Shown here: positions 12,421-24,530 of the stretch, piece by piece | Layout: each line of letters begins with the position of its first letter | Numbering within the stretch: the first letter of the stretch is position 1 | Assembly (NCBI GenBank): GCA_018697195.1 | Contig: CM031864.1 | Location: 15,822,263-15,886,262, forward strand | Direction: 5' to 3' | DNA: 64,000 bases | Source of the DNA: Certhia americana | Taxonomy: Eukaryota > Chordata > Aves > Passeriformes > Certhiidae | Notes under the pieces: generated by a model | Database searches by the model: none | What the model saw: the letters and a program-made list of their open reading frames with translations, nothing else | What the model was told of the DNA's origin: nothing | Translations under genes and position numbers: made by a program

Positions 12421-14739
12421 GGCATTGTGTGCCACAGTAATGTTTCAACCCAGGATGTCCTCTATTCTGGACTCTTTACTGGTGACAATAAACCAAATTC
12501 AGAGCTGATATGGAAGCAAATAAACAGCAATGCCAGCAAGAAGGAGGTTTTGGCCCTAATATACCTTGAAGGTCACAGATCATGCAGGGAGGACTGGCTC
12601 CTGCATTTTAGCTCCTCTGTTCTGCCTGGGCTTGATTCTCATCTCCTTCACTTGAGTTTTACCCAGTGTGATGCTCCTTATTTACTGCAATTAATTCAGA
12701 AATATAAACAGCACAGGATCAGTGCTGTGGGGTAGTTCTTATTCTAAGGGTTCTGTTTCTGCTCCCTCCTCCTTTTCCCTGAGTCATGGGGAGTCTGTGG
12801 GAGTGTGGGGTTTCTAACTGCACTGTGGGAGTGCTCGTTCTTCCTCAGGAAGCTGCAACAGGCCCCTCAGCCCAAGGTGACTTTCATTCCAGCAAATTCA
12901 TTCAGTGCTCATGACACATGCCAGGTTGTGACTCCAGAGACTCAGGTGCTCTCTTGTCTCCCCAGAAGGAGTGTCCAAGACCTAGAGCAGCAGACCAACC
13001 TCGGTCCCTGGGCTGGCAAGAAGGCAGCCGGTGAGCCTTGATGAGGTACTTCCCCAGCCACTCAGAGCAAAGGTGCCTCAATAAGGTTGTCAATAAGGAC
13101 CAACCTGTGCAAGCTAGATCTACAATATATTTGGCTCTTGGACTATTATCCATTGCATTTCAAATGCATTGGCTACCAAGCTTAGCTGGATTGAGTCTGA
13201 CTTAAGGTCAACCATCCAAATAATTCATTAGTGTGCTATAAACTGTGTGCTCCATCTTCATGGCTTTTTATGCAAAAGTAAACAATGTCTCATTCTTTGT
13301 GCCATCAGGTATTGTATCATTTGATGGGTCTATCTCCTTAAAGAGATGCATAATTTAAATACAAATAAATGTATGAGTGAAATCCATGTAGAATGATATT
13401 CATGACAGACAAAGTGAATGAAGAAGAGATGGGCAAAACAATTTAGATAATACCCAAAAGCAAAGCATCACAGCTAAATCAGGATTAACCCATGAAGCAT
13501 GATGTGTTTCATGAAATGACTTTGGTATAGTCTAAAATGACAGTGACTCGAATTAAGATGGGCAGCATTGCATCAAGTTTGCTTCAGTGTTCAAACATGT
13601 TACACACATATTGGATCATGTCTACAGGAAAGAGCCTGACTTATTTTTTCGTTAAAATAATATATAATTTTATTTGCATGTATTTTACAGAAAAAATATT
13701 TTAAAAAAATTATTTTGCATAAAACTATTTTATATTCTAGACAGAAATCATTTTAAGCAGCTTTAAAAGGTAATAGACCCAGTTCTATATGTCTTGCAAG
13801 ATAAGGTAAAAAAAATGTGATACCCCAGCACTACATAAAATCATGGTGAAGGTAAAACAGGTAGTGGTGGTGTTCAATGATGTAGCCACTGCCCCCACGG
13901 TGTGATTTAGAAATTACCCCCATTGGTCAGCTGTATGGGAGGGGCAACATCCTCCTGGTCCTGCCCAATTAATCATCCTCTACTTTTCTTAGTCTCTGGT
14001 GCAAAAGGCTGACCCAGATGACTAATTCTGGCAATAGAGGCCCTGCTTGTCAACAAGACCTCCCTTTGATAGAAGTGTGATTTGGTTTTAATTTTCTTTC
14101 AGCCCATTCATTTTTTGAGGCTAATGGCTGACATGAATCATAGCGTTAGAAGGGAGAAGCACTATTTGTACTAGCAGCCTAAAAGGGATGGCATGTCCAC
14201 CAGAGATGGCAGGAGCAGAGGGAGCAGTTTCTCGATGCTTTGGACACATGACAAGAGGACTGGCAGAGTGACTCCTCCAAACACAATGTCCAGCCCTGCT
14301 CACAGGGAGGGCAGCATCAGCTGAGAGCACAGCCGAGGTGTGAGCAGAAAGTGATGCTGTCTTGCAATAGATTCCGTGGGAGTCTCAAACTGACAAGGCA
14401 ATGAATACTGTGGCCCCAACCAAGTGCAGTCTTTGTTTAACTTTACTAGTATGAGTAAGCTAATTGGCGTCACTGGACTTGTGTGCTTTAAAGTTCTGGC
14501 TGTGTTAAAATACCTGGTGGGCCAGGGACTAATGGGTGTTTAGCACCTTGGTGGGCACAGCCCTGGGACAAGTCTCACCCTAACCTTCTGCAAAGCCGGG
14601 TGTGCCGGGTCCGTGGTTACACCGCCACACACTCTCCACAGCCCTGTAACGCTGGGCACTGTCTAAAGCAAAACACATGTTGCACCGAGACAGTAAAAAC
14701 TAACAACAAAATTAGCAGCAGTCAGTCCAGCTGACTCCG

Positions 14740-15690
14740 TAAGAAGCTTCAGAGTTTCAAAATTCATCTTGAATTTACCTCTAACCTTGAAAACAAAACT
14801 AATTGCAAAATGTAAGACTCCCTGAACATGTTAGGAAACTTGATAGGAATACCTAGGAAAAAACACATACACTTTAGATAAACCCCCCATTTTAATTGTA
14901 TCAATTCTGCCAATTAATGATAATGGAAGAGCAGCCCAATTAGCTAAATAGCTAATAGTTTTATCAAGCAGAGGCTGGCAATTTAAAGCAAACAAATTCA
15001 TTCTAATTTTATCCCCCTGCACACCAAGATGTTTAAAGGATAATGGGGGATCCAATAAAGGATATTGCTCAAATAGAGCTACATTTAAATCACCTAATGG
15101 CTTTAAGAGTTTTACCCCAATTAACAAAGAAGAAACATGAACATCATTCAGTGACTTCCAGCATAATCTTCATTAAAGAAAATCTTCATTAAAAAAATAA
15201 CATATCCTCCAACTAAGGGCAAAATGGAAAATATCACTTACTTTTCCCTTAAAAACAGTGACTTCTCCCAAAACAAAAGCTCCTCTGTAACAGGAGAAGT
15301 ATCAGTGAGAAAAGACAGTCATGTCTAAGCCTCAGTATATAAATCATCTTCAAACTGTGGTCATTAGTTTTAACGTAACAGTGGATTTGAATAAAGGAGA
15401 TTGACCTATCTAACATATTTAAGACCAAATCCTACTGTTACCTAAATCTGAAATAAGTTAAGGCTATTGAAGAGAATCAAAAGCCTTTTCAAAACCAATA
15501 GCCAGAACAAATTCCCCATGATCATAATTTTGAGGATAAAAAATCCATTAAAGTGATGTCTTTGATTGCTATTAATGAAGCAATCTGGAATAAATCCAGA
15601 GTGATCCATATGGATAATCGAATCTCTCATTTTCTCACATTTTACAGATTTGGGCCCTGATTTATGTGACAGTGATGGGCAAAAGGCTCC
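14740..15690 (-). pseudogene. L1-type LINE reverse transcriptase remnant
   Basis: Read on the minus strand, this segment contains decayed but ordered pieces of an L1/Tx1-group ORF2 reverse transcriptase. The block IIHMDHSGFIPD lies at about 15618-15583 and corresponds to the L1 'IHPDQTGF(I)' region. GFEKAFDSL at about 15500-15475 is the 'DAEKAFD' catalytic block with the aspartate position changed. NLLYSNP follows at about 15400. A YADD-like patch followed by FLTD lies near 15335, heavily eroded. FKHLGV is at 15037-15020 and LPLSLIGRIDTIKM at 14929-14888, the classic post-RT block of L1 elements. A frameshifted continuation runs to about 14770. Multiple frameshifts and stops break it, and the GTRQGCPLSP region between NLLYSNP and the YADD patch appears deleted. 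No endonuclease or ORF1 part is recognisable beyond 15690. A tandem AATCTTCATTAAA pair (15165-15177, 15181-15193) adds a small internal duplication. It is not functional. Confidence 0.8.
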
Positions 15691-18600
15691 TTTCCTTTTG
15701 ACTCTGGGCTGCCCAGCCTGGACAGATGATGTCACGGTCTCTAAAGGGAGCTGAGAGAACAATGAACTCAATGCTCAAAGAAAGAAGAGCTCAAATAAAT
15801 CGACTTCCAGCCTCAACCATATATCCCCAAATACCTCTCCTTCACTGCAGGTCTTGTGAAGGTTACTGTGGGCTGCAGAAACCACCAAAGTGCTGCTAAT
15901 TAACTGGCACAAACCTCCCTCCCTCCTCAATATCCCCCTTATGCCTCAGAGGTGCTTGGCACTCTCACTGCCCTGGCAGGCTCAAGCAAAGACAGGGATG
16001 TCACCCACGGGGCAGAGGTGGCCTCCAGAAAAGCCCCAGGTAAAGCCTTTGACTGAAGATTAGCTGCTTTGGGGGGAAGGTACAAAGACTTTCCCTTCAT
16101 TGTTAAGCTCTTCTTTGCCCAGTCAAGTAAGAGATTTAGGCGTCTCTCCCTTTTCCTTTTAAATAATGTCATGAACTCAGAGACAATGAACCTCCCTCAC
16201 TCCTGGAGCTGTGACCAGGTCACCCTACCTGGGAGCAGGGTGGGTGCAGAAGGAGCCCTGTTCTTCCCTCTGCTACCCACAAGGCCAACCCCAAAGTTTT
16301 ACTGCTCTCCTTCTCTGCCCTTCTCTTTTCAGACAGATGATTCCAGCACCTCACCCCTCAGCACCAATTTTATGGCTTCCAGATAGATATATCCTAACCA
16401 GCAGCAGTCTGTCCTTTCCCTGCATGCTCTGCTGCCAGTCAGATCAACTCCATGAGCCAGCCTAACTTCTTCCCTCCCCCTCCATCTCTTCTCCCACATG
16501 GCTGCCATCTTACCTGGTGCCTTGGTTTCTCTTGCTAAACTGACCATCCCTGTTCTGGTTCCCTTGGATTAGCTGAAAAATTTGCCACTCATCCTAAATT
16601 TTGCAAATATCATCAGAAGATCAGTAGTGCTAGAAAGGAACAGAAAGTCTTCATTTGTGACTTGTTTCTTTGCTGCCTATAATCTCTCCCTAGGGCAAGT
16701 ACCCATCTTCTTCACCTTTCCCTAAAGTCACAATTGACTGTAGTCTGGAAACTGTCACATCCTGCAAAATGCTCCTGACCCATGCCAAAGCCAGGACTGG
16801 GCCCCCCATCTCTGAGCAATACTGCCTCAGTCAGAATTCAATAATGTACTTGTATTATATGAACTTGTAGGAAGTGATTTTTACTTGAAACCAAATTTTA
16901 GATTTCAAGCAAGAACAAAGCAGGTGAATACACTTTGTACGGATATCACACTATATTTTGAACTTTCACCTTCATTATCATCCTAAACTGTCTTTGAGTC
17001 AAATTTAATTTCACAGGTGTAACAGCTCCTTTTCCTACTAATCTACTGACTGCACACTGAAGGCAAAAGCTCACGGGTTCAGGTTTTTTATACACTTTTA
17101 TCCAAAGCAGACGTAAGAAGGTCTTTAGAAGTCTGATCTATATGTAAGGAATAGTTACTAACAGAACCATCTGCCTCTCACACACATGAAATTATATATA
17201 AAACGTTCACTCTTACTTCAAAACCAACTGACAGTCTCCTGTTGCTCTCACTCTTGCAACTCCACTCTGCATTTAGTTGCCACTAAAAGATATGCAACTC
17301 CAAGCTGGTTTCTTTTACAAGTGCTGCATCTATCATGTCAGTCAACATGGATCCACATGTCAGAGGTGTCTCTTTGTAAAAGGATGCCCTTGGCTGACCA
17401 GGATCAGTAAAAATTGCTGGTTTTCCTTATGACAGTGCAATTAGGACAGAAGCTGTCTCCTTTTCAGACTCATTAAAAATGAGGCAAACACAAAAACCTA
17501 AGACCAAGAACACAAGGCTGAAAATAAATCCAACCATTCTAATATTTTATGTTTGATAATTACCAGTAGTGGATGGTCAGAAGCAGAAGTGTAAGAACAG
17601 GCCAAATACTGAAGTTTGGCCAGTGTTATGTGCCCTCCCTCTAACCTGTGGCCTAGGTAATCTTGTTCAGACTTGGGCAGTATGTGATGAGATTCCCAAA
17701 ATCTTCAAGCTGGACTGGAGGCCAGTTGTTGACAATTCTTGAGGCTATATAGAGACTACTGTTTTAATGCTAGAGTACAATTATTTTTCCTACTTTTTAG
17801 CAATCTGAAATGATACCTGCAGCTCATCTAAATGATCTTCATTGTTCTTCATTGCCCACAGCACTTTTCCTCAAATCCTTTAATCAGCTTGAATCTGAGA
17901 GGTGAAAGCAGACCCTTTACGATGAGCTTTTTGGAACTTGTGTTGACACAGCAGCTCTGGACACACTGTGAAATGTTAGGACAATTGTTAGGAAAATTGG
18001 GAGAATTACAGGTGTTGAACCAGCAATGGCAACATCAATATTCTCTACTAGTGGTGGGAGAGAGCAAAAATTCACTACCAACATATGCCCTTGCAGATAG
18101 GTGTTTCTAAGAGCAAAAGTGCTATGCCCTGGCATTTGTATGATTGTTTGGAGATTGTGGAGCAGGCTTCAGGAAGTTTACCAGTCTCAGCTGGGTGATA
18201 ATGTACAATGGACACAGTGATGGTAGACATCTCATCTAATTTAAGGAGTACGCTTAGACAAGTATTTGGGAGAGTCATTAATGAAATTTGACCTGGAAAG
18301 CACAGCATCTTTCATCTGTATAGAGGTAGCAAGTAAGATGGAAGGAGCATTTGGGGTGGAGTGATTCAGCCTGTTGAGCCCACCTGTCATGGCCCTGACA
18401 GAGAAGAACCTTTCCCCCATGAAGTAAAGCTATCAAAAGTTAAGAGGATTTCTTTGCAGCTAGACAGAGTAAAAGAAAGAATATGTGAAATTTTCTTCCC
18501 AGGGTTGTTAAGTGTCTCTACTGGCAAAACTAATGGGCAATGTAGCAACTTGTAGTCCTAGTATTTTTTTAAGAAACCAATGCCGCTAGTCAGCTCTGGG

Positions 18601-20517
18601 ACACAGATTGAAAAATACAAAAGCAGTTATGGATCCCATTAGCTTTTTTGAAACCAAAAGAATTTTACCAGCAGAGGAGAACAAATTCTGCTGCTAGTTA
18701 CAGTGATCCAATTCCAGTAAAGCTGACAGAACAACAGAATTACTAGTATGGAAGCGAACAGAACTACTACTACTTCAGGTACAGGAAGAATCTGCTCCAA
18801 GCTCCTGGAATGCATGTTAGGCTGTGATGAACAGATATAACTACAGAAATAAGTATCTCACTGCGTTGAGTAAGAGCAATAGAGAGCAACATTTTATGAT
18901 GTTCTACCCCTTAAAAAGAAACCTGAACACACAGCTTATTTTTATAAATAAATGTGTTACCTGAAGAACAGTTGCAAACACTCATTTACATAGGATTTGG
19001 TATACATCTGTGCTCTTCAATAGATTATTCCAAGGCTTGAGTATTTCCTATAATTAATGTCAATATGCTTGGCTTATTTGTTATAAAAGAAAAGAATTTC
19101 TAATTAGCCTTTGTGATGTGTAAAACTTTGGTATTTCTCTCCAGTGTTTTTCAGATCATGTTTCTTATTTTATACTACTAAATGATAGTAAGACTTAAGA
19201 CTGATTCTGAAGATGGTTTAAATTGCATGTATGTGATAACTAGGCCTTTACCTGGCACTCACCACGAGGTGAGGTCCTCCTGCTATGAGCAATGTCAGAA
19301 GTCCACTTAATACCAACTGGCCTTGTGACAAGTCAAACATTCCAAATTCCTATTAAATTCAACCAACACTGCATATTTCTCTTTGTTATAATGACATACA
19401 CAATTTACCTTTAAACCCAAGCAAACCCTACTTGCCTTCAGTGAACCTCAGGAGAGTCTTTGGGAAGAACAAAACCCTCACAAAAGTGACATTCAGAGGC
19501 TTATCACAACACACCAGGGACACAAGTAAATCTCAAGCAGTAGAAAAGAGTACAACTATAGTGAGCTGACTTGATGTAGCAAAAAAGAAGGTCGAGGTGA
19601 GCATTTTTTTTATACCAGTCAATCCTGCAGAAAGACTAGACAAATTAAGAAGTTTTTGCCAAGCAAAAGGACATGTTCTATGAGCAGCAAATAACAGGAG
19701 GGTGGAAAGTTAAGTGTGCAGACTTAGCCCTCTTTTTCTTGTGAGGAACTTAGCACTGAATTTACATTTAAGTAAAAACACGGCACAAGACTGACTGGAT
19801 GCCTATTGGAAGCAATTGGAATATTTACTTTTTACTTCGAGTCTTGGATAAAACTCTGAAAGATTACAGAGTGAGGCCTGGTCTGTGGAGGCATACAGAA
19901 AAAATAAATTGTGCTTCTCTATTAAATTGAACATCCAAAGCACTTTATTGAATGTTGAAACAAGATGTGAGATTCCATGACAGGCTTGGGTTTTCTTTCC
20001 TGTGCAGCGTTCATTTAACACAAAGAGGCTTATTTTGCATATCATAGGGCCCTTGATCCTGAGCATTAAATATAATAGCTTCCCTTAAAGCTTTATAGCT
20101 TTGGCAAGACAGTATAGATTGGCCTTGTTGGTTGAGTTGTTAATTCAAACAAGAATAGCACATTTCTAAAACTTTCGCCAAATTAACATATTTTTGACTG
20201 TTCCAATGAGCTAATATTACAGTAGAAACCTGGACGCAGTAGTCAAGTCTTTGATGATTTATTTAGTAGCAGTCATCTTGTAGCTAATTGTCTGCAATTT
20301 TTAACCTCATTCATGTGCACTGCTGATTCTTCTTCCAGCATCCAGTCTTCTCCTCCAGCTTTCTTACATCTCTGTGTGTATCATTCCCAAATGGCAACTC
20401 AACTTCATCACAATATTTTTATGAACTTGCCAAACCACATCCAAGATCTTGAGACTCAAATGTAAAAGATAAAATCATCCTCAGAGGGCACCTCACCCTT
20501 CTGCACCCAGGCACACG

Positions 20518-20532
20518 AAAAAAAAAAAAAAA
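20518..20532. repeat. Poly(A) tract
   Basis: A 15-base A-run in mixed sequence, with no adjacent retroposon body recognised. Confidence 0.8.
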
Positions 20533-22470
20533 CAGAGCTTTAGGCTCTGACATTTTACATTAATGTTGAGCCACAGCTTAGGGTTTTTTGATTTGATTTT
20601 TTTATGGTGTTGGAATTTTCACCTTTCCATTCTTCTCCTGGATTTCTCACCCTGAAACCGTATGAAGAGAGTAAATAGTGGTGTGCCATGTTTTCTGTTT
20701 GTACTGTGTAAGTTACCATCTCTGCAGTGCTGGCCTCAGTGACATGCATACCTGTCAGTCACTGCAGATGTACCAGAAAGAGAATGAGGGATGACCAGGC
20801 AGGGAAGTTTTGGTTGGGAGTGCAGTAGACTTTTACACCACATTGGCAGTAAATCTTAGCAGATATCAGAATTAATTCAAATACTCAAGACATTTGATGG
20901 CTGTAACCTAGATCTTCCTGGGTAAGTTCAAAGAAGAATATGACTCACTGTGTGGCTCTGTATACACCATGGTTTAAGGATTGTCCTGATGTCTGTTAAG
21001 TCATAAAAATATAACAGTTCTAGTCACATTCCTGGGTAATCTCATGTGATTCTTCATGAGATAGAAAGTCCTTCCTGGTGATTCTCTGTCTTCAGTTATT
21101 CTGGTGCATGACTCAGCAATTGTCACATGTCTGTTTTGGGGTGGTTTTATGCCATGAGTGAATGAAGGGCTCTTTATGCCTGGTTTCTGTCTCCTATTTG
21201 TATGTTTATGAAGAAGGCTGAGTCCCTCGGGAGATGGAAGATACTCTATTTGTGCACTATTACTACCATCATCTACTGTGATCCATGCCTGTGGGAAGAT
21301 ATTTTTTAAAATAATAAGTTGTATTTTGCTAATGCAGCTATTGTTTAAATGTAAAATATAATTACAGTATCCACCCAGGGTGTATGTTGTTGTGTAATTT
21401 TATAATACTACAGCTAGATGAGTGTTGGCATTCTACCTATGCACTTAACCACACCCAGGAATGCTGGTATTGCACAATTACACACATCCTGTTGACTAAT
21501 TACATAATAATTAGTATTTTTAGCATTCAAAGATGCACTAAAGTCAGTTGTGTAAGATTTTATGTCACTGCAAATTAAAGACAAAGAATAACAAATATAT
21601 CTAGTAAACAATGCTGTCCAGATAGCTTGCTGAGCCTGGACAGAGTTTCCAGCAAGCAGCATGTTAAGCTTCATTTTAAAATGCATGACATTTTCTACAT
21701 GTTTGGCAGAAACTCCCTCTCCCCTTACTTCGGGTTATTCCTTTTTTATAAAACTGAAGTAATTTTGTATTCAAAACAGTTAGAATTTTTGTAGTCTGCC
21801 TCCATCACTTATCACGACTAGAGATAATTTTTGGATGAAAAGGCACTGTGATGTGCCTAGGGAAGGAAGATTGTTCTTTACAATGTCAACTCTGGAAGGA
21901 GTCTGGAAAATGCACTTTTAGTTAGCAATTACTTACAAAATATCCCAAATACTGTTGTTTTAAGAAAGTGCTACTGATTAGCCCTCGCCATTTGGACTTG
22001 AAACAGATTTTCCATAAGCCTGAGTGGAGTGTCTTGATCTGGTTTCTTGGTTCTCATGATGTTGATGAGATACTGGATGAAAAGTCTGGCTCACCATTTG
22101 GATTTGGGGGATTTAAGATCAGAGACTTTTTGTTGCAATCTTGTCTTACATGTGCTTAAAAAAAAAAAAAAATTTGTGTAATGTAACTTCTAAACTTGTT
22201 GTTAATCTTAACTCAGTCAAAATTTACAGAAGGTGGCACAGAGGCCAAGCCCTGGGTCTTGCCTAGGGCATAGTTTGAATAGCTGCAATGCACCAAGTGG
22301 ATTGAATATGATGTTTCTGAATGTTTCTGACCTGGCATTGCTAGTTTCCCTTGAACCCTCAGTTGTGCTCATCGCCCTTTATGGTGAGAGAGAAGGAAAA
22401 TATGGACTATGTTCCCACCTACAACTGTGTTTGTGAGGCAAAGGAGCAAAAGGTATTTTGCACATAGCTT

Positions 22471-22490
22471 CTTTTTTTTTTTTTTTTTTT
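22471..22490. repeat. Poly(T) tract
   Basis: An uninterrupted T-run of about 19 bases followed by CTTCAG. The T-run plus AG resembles a splice acceptor by chance, but the sequence downstream shows no recognisable exon. Confidence 0.85.
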
Positions 22491-23419
22491 CTTCAGGAAT
22501 TTGGTTTCTAACTTGTCAGTTACTGAGGCAGCAAGTGATTTTTCGAGATCTTGAAAACAAACCACTCCCCAGGAGTTTCTGTTTGGATTGCTTCTCTTTT
22601 CATAGGGCAAGAGTTTATAGTGCAACACCAGCTTCTTTCAGCTACTCTGAAGAGTAACTTTTCGCAGCTCTAGCAAGTTAAAAACTGGTATTTTAGTCTG
22701 AACATTTGTCCTCACCAGGAATTTACTTTCTAGTAAACTAACACTTCTATGAAAGCAAAGTGGGGCAGTTTGGAAGGAGAATGATGTGAGGCTGCTGAAC
22801 TAAATGACACTGCTCAGTTTAGGGACACATGCAAGTAGCTTTATAACTGCCCCTAAAGCCTTAGCAACCCCTCTACCCCAAATATCAGCAATAAAGTTAG
22901 GACAGTACTGCACTTCTCTGCCTCTGGCAGATACTTAAAAAGAGGTCAGTTTTCTGAATTTGTAATTGGGACTGCTGTTACTTCTAAAGGATCTTCTTTT
23001 ATGTTCACTGCTTTCTTGCTTGGGATACTTCACCCATGACTGGTAGACAAGAAATTTCAGAGGGACAGGGTAACCATCCTCACCTGTCTACCTTTGTCAC
23101 CACTGGCAAGCAAACAGCTACCTGATTTCCCACTGAGAACCAGTGTTTCCTCTGAGAGCAGTTTCTTGAAAAACTGGTTTTCAAACATAAGGCTGCTGTT
23201 GACATGATTGGTCAAATCCCTCTTTTCCCTTCTTTCCTAAATAAAAACAAAGCCACAATGAATCTACTTACCCTGCTATGTCCCTCCAACCGAAATGCTG
23301 TGGCTCATCTGCATATATGATGAGCAGTATTTCATTATTGAAAATAATCCATAACAAAAAAATTGTGCCTGGCCAACAACATAAGACTAACTTGCTTCCT
23401 GATGTGATTTTAAAAGGCT

Positions 23420-23600
23420 GAGATATTAAAACACTGAAAAACGGGGTTTATAATGGAAATACTGACAGACTATTAACTATAGCAGTGCTGCTCTAATAAA
23501 TGAAAGAGCCTGTTGTAATCTTTAATTAATAAATATGCAAATACAAGGCAGAGGATTTGCTCCAAAGGATGTCTCTATAATTTTAACTGACCTTTACTGC
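23420..23600. promoter_or_regulatory. Candidate conserved regulatory stretch (octamer motif)
   Basis: This complex AT-rich block contains CTTTAATTAATAAAT immediately before a perfect octamer ATGCAAAT at 23535-23542. It also carries other TAAT-type cores, has almost no CpG and has no repeat character. The paired TAATTA homeodomain site and POU octamer within about 20 bp make it a somewhat better enhancer candidate than chance composition alone. No conservation data were available. Confidence 0.25.
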
Positions 23601-24125
23601 TACTAAATGGGCCTGTTGCTTCTGGTTTTGTGCATTAAACAGAAAGTACAGGGAATCCTGTCTCTTGACATCCAAGGCCCACTATAGCTCCCCTAAGTGC
23701 CAAAGACAAAATCCTTGCTACTTTCAACAGGAAAAATCTGGCCCCAGAACATCTAGAATGTGAGACACCTGGCATTAAACTGAACTCCTGACTGTACTTG
23801 ATTTTAATTCTGTTCTCATCTGTGTTAATTATTATTGTATTAATTCTTCTGTTTGGAAGAAATTAAGCACACATTTGCCCCATGTGTCAAAGAGCTTGAC
23901 CTGCCAAAAGGCACTTACTTGCTCAGTGATAAACAGACCATCAACACAATGATATAAATGTTGAATTTTAGCCAGTTTCCTGTTCTGCACCAAATGGAAG
24001 TAAATCCACTGACTTAATATTTAATAACCTAAATGTAATTTCTTTTTTCTGCCTCACATTGCACAGTAAAGAATTGGATGGCTAGCAGTTTTGCAAATTC
24101 CCAACCCCTAATTATTTTAAGCTAT

Positions 24126-24530
24126 TCATCCTGGTATCTGTCCATTGATGCTCAGCCAAATTGCCAGCAGGGGAGAGATCTGTCCAATCCAGGAGCTAAA
24201 TGAGTCACTGAGAGTCAATCTGTTTTTTTCCCTTGCTGCTGGGATTTCCTTGGGTCCTGGCCTCTCTCTGCTCCAATCACACAGACACAGCTCCAGGCGT
24301 GGGTCCTCTTTGGCTTCAGCTGCCTCCTGTCTCCCATGTCTGCTCTGCTCATCACAGCTGTTGATGGGCTCTCGCCGGCTGCCCACAGAAGACCAATACT
24401 TCCACCACACTGCTCTTACAGCTCTTGCTCTGAAGGAAAATGAAGACATCTTGGCCTTGTTGAATTTGCTGATGAAGTAATACATCAGGTATCTAGACAG
24501 AAAGCAAGCCACATGAATAAAATGTGTCAT
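24126..24530. other. GC-richer island with long overlapping frames
   Basis: A 400-bp patch, visibly richer in G+C than its surroundings, is open on both strands: 134 codons from an ATG on the minus strand and about 110 codons on the plus strand. The minus-strand product is basic and polar in the middle (arginine- and glutamate-rich, about residues 30-110), with no signal peptide, no convincing membrane segment and no motif I recognise. It could be a lineage-specific or lost exon, a fragment of an unknown repeat, or chance. Few CpGs are present, so it is not a CpG-island promoter. I do not claim a gene. Confidence 0.25.

Larger units (their letters stand above)
8783..14739. other. Unique AT-rich DNA with homopolymers, no gene seen
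   Basis: The stretch has no recognisable gene. It carries long T or A tracts (9077-9109, 9972-9996, 10207-10230) and a T+G patch at about 11390-11422. A strongly AT-rich block lies at about 12000-12420 and is listed separately. Frames such as 12427-12735 (102 codons) have no family resemblance. A small CpG-dense patch lies at 14590-14655, next to the LINE remnant. Confidence 0.55.
15691..24125. other. Unique DNA, no gene seen
   Basis: About 8.4 kb without a recognisable gene or element. The part at about 15900-16560 is somewhat GC-richer and pyrimidine-rich, with overlapping frames on both strands (to 105 codons) that match no family I know. Simple tracts occur at 20518-20532, 22158-22172 and 22471-22490. 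An AT-rich octamer-bearing block lies at 23420-23600. Confidence 0.55.

Noticed and set aside
15939..16172. Basic frame upstream of the L1-type remnant as its missing ORF2 N-terminus
   Set aside because: It contains no endonuclease or RT motif and the sequence composition changes beyond 15690.
20518..20532. Poly(A) as tail of a processed pseudogene
   Set aside because: The upstream sequence encodes no recognisable protein and no target duplication is visible.
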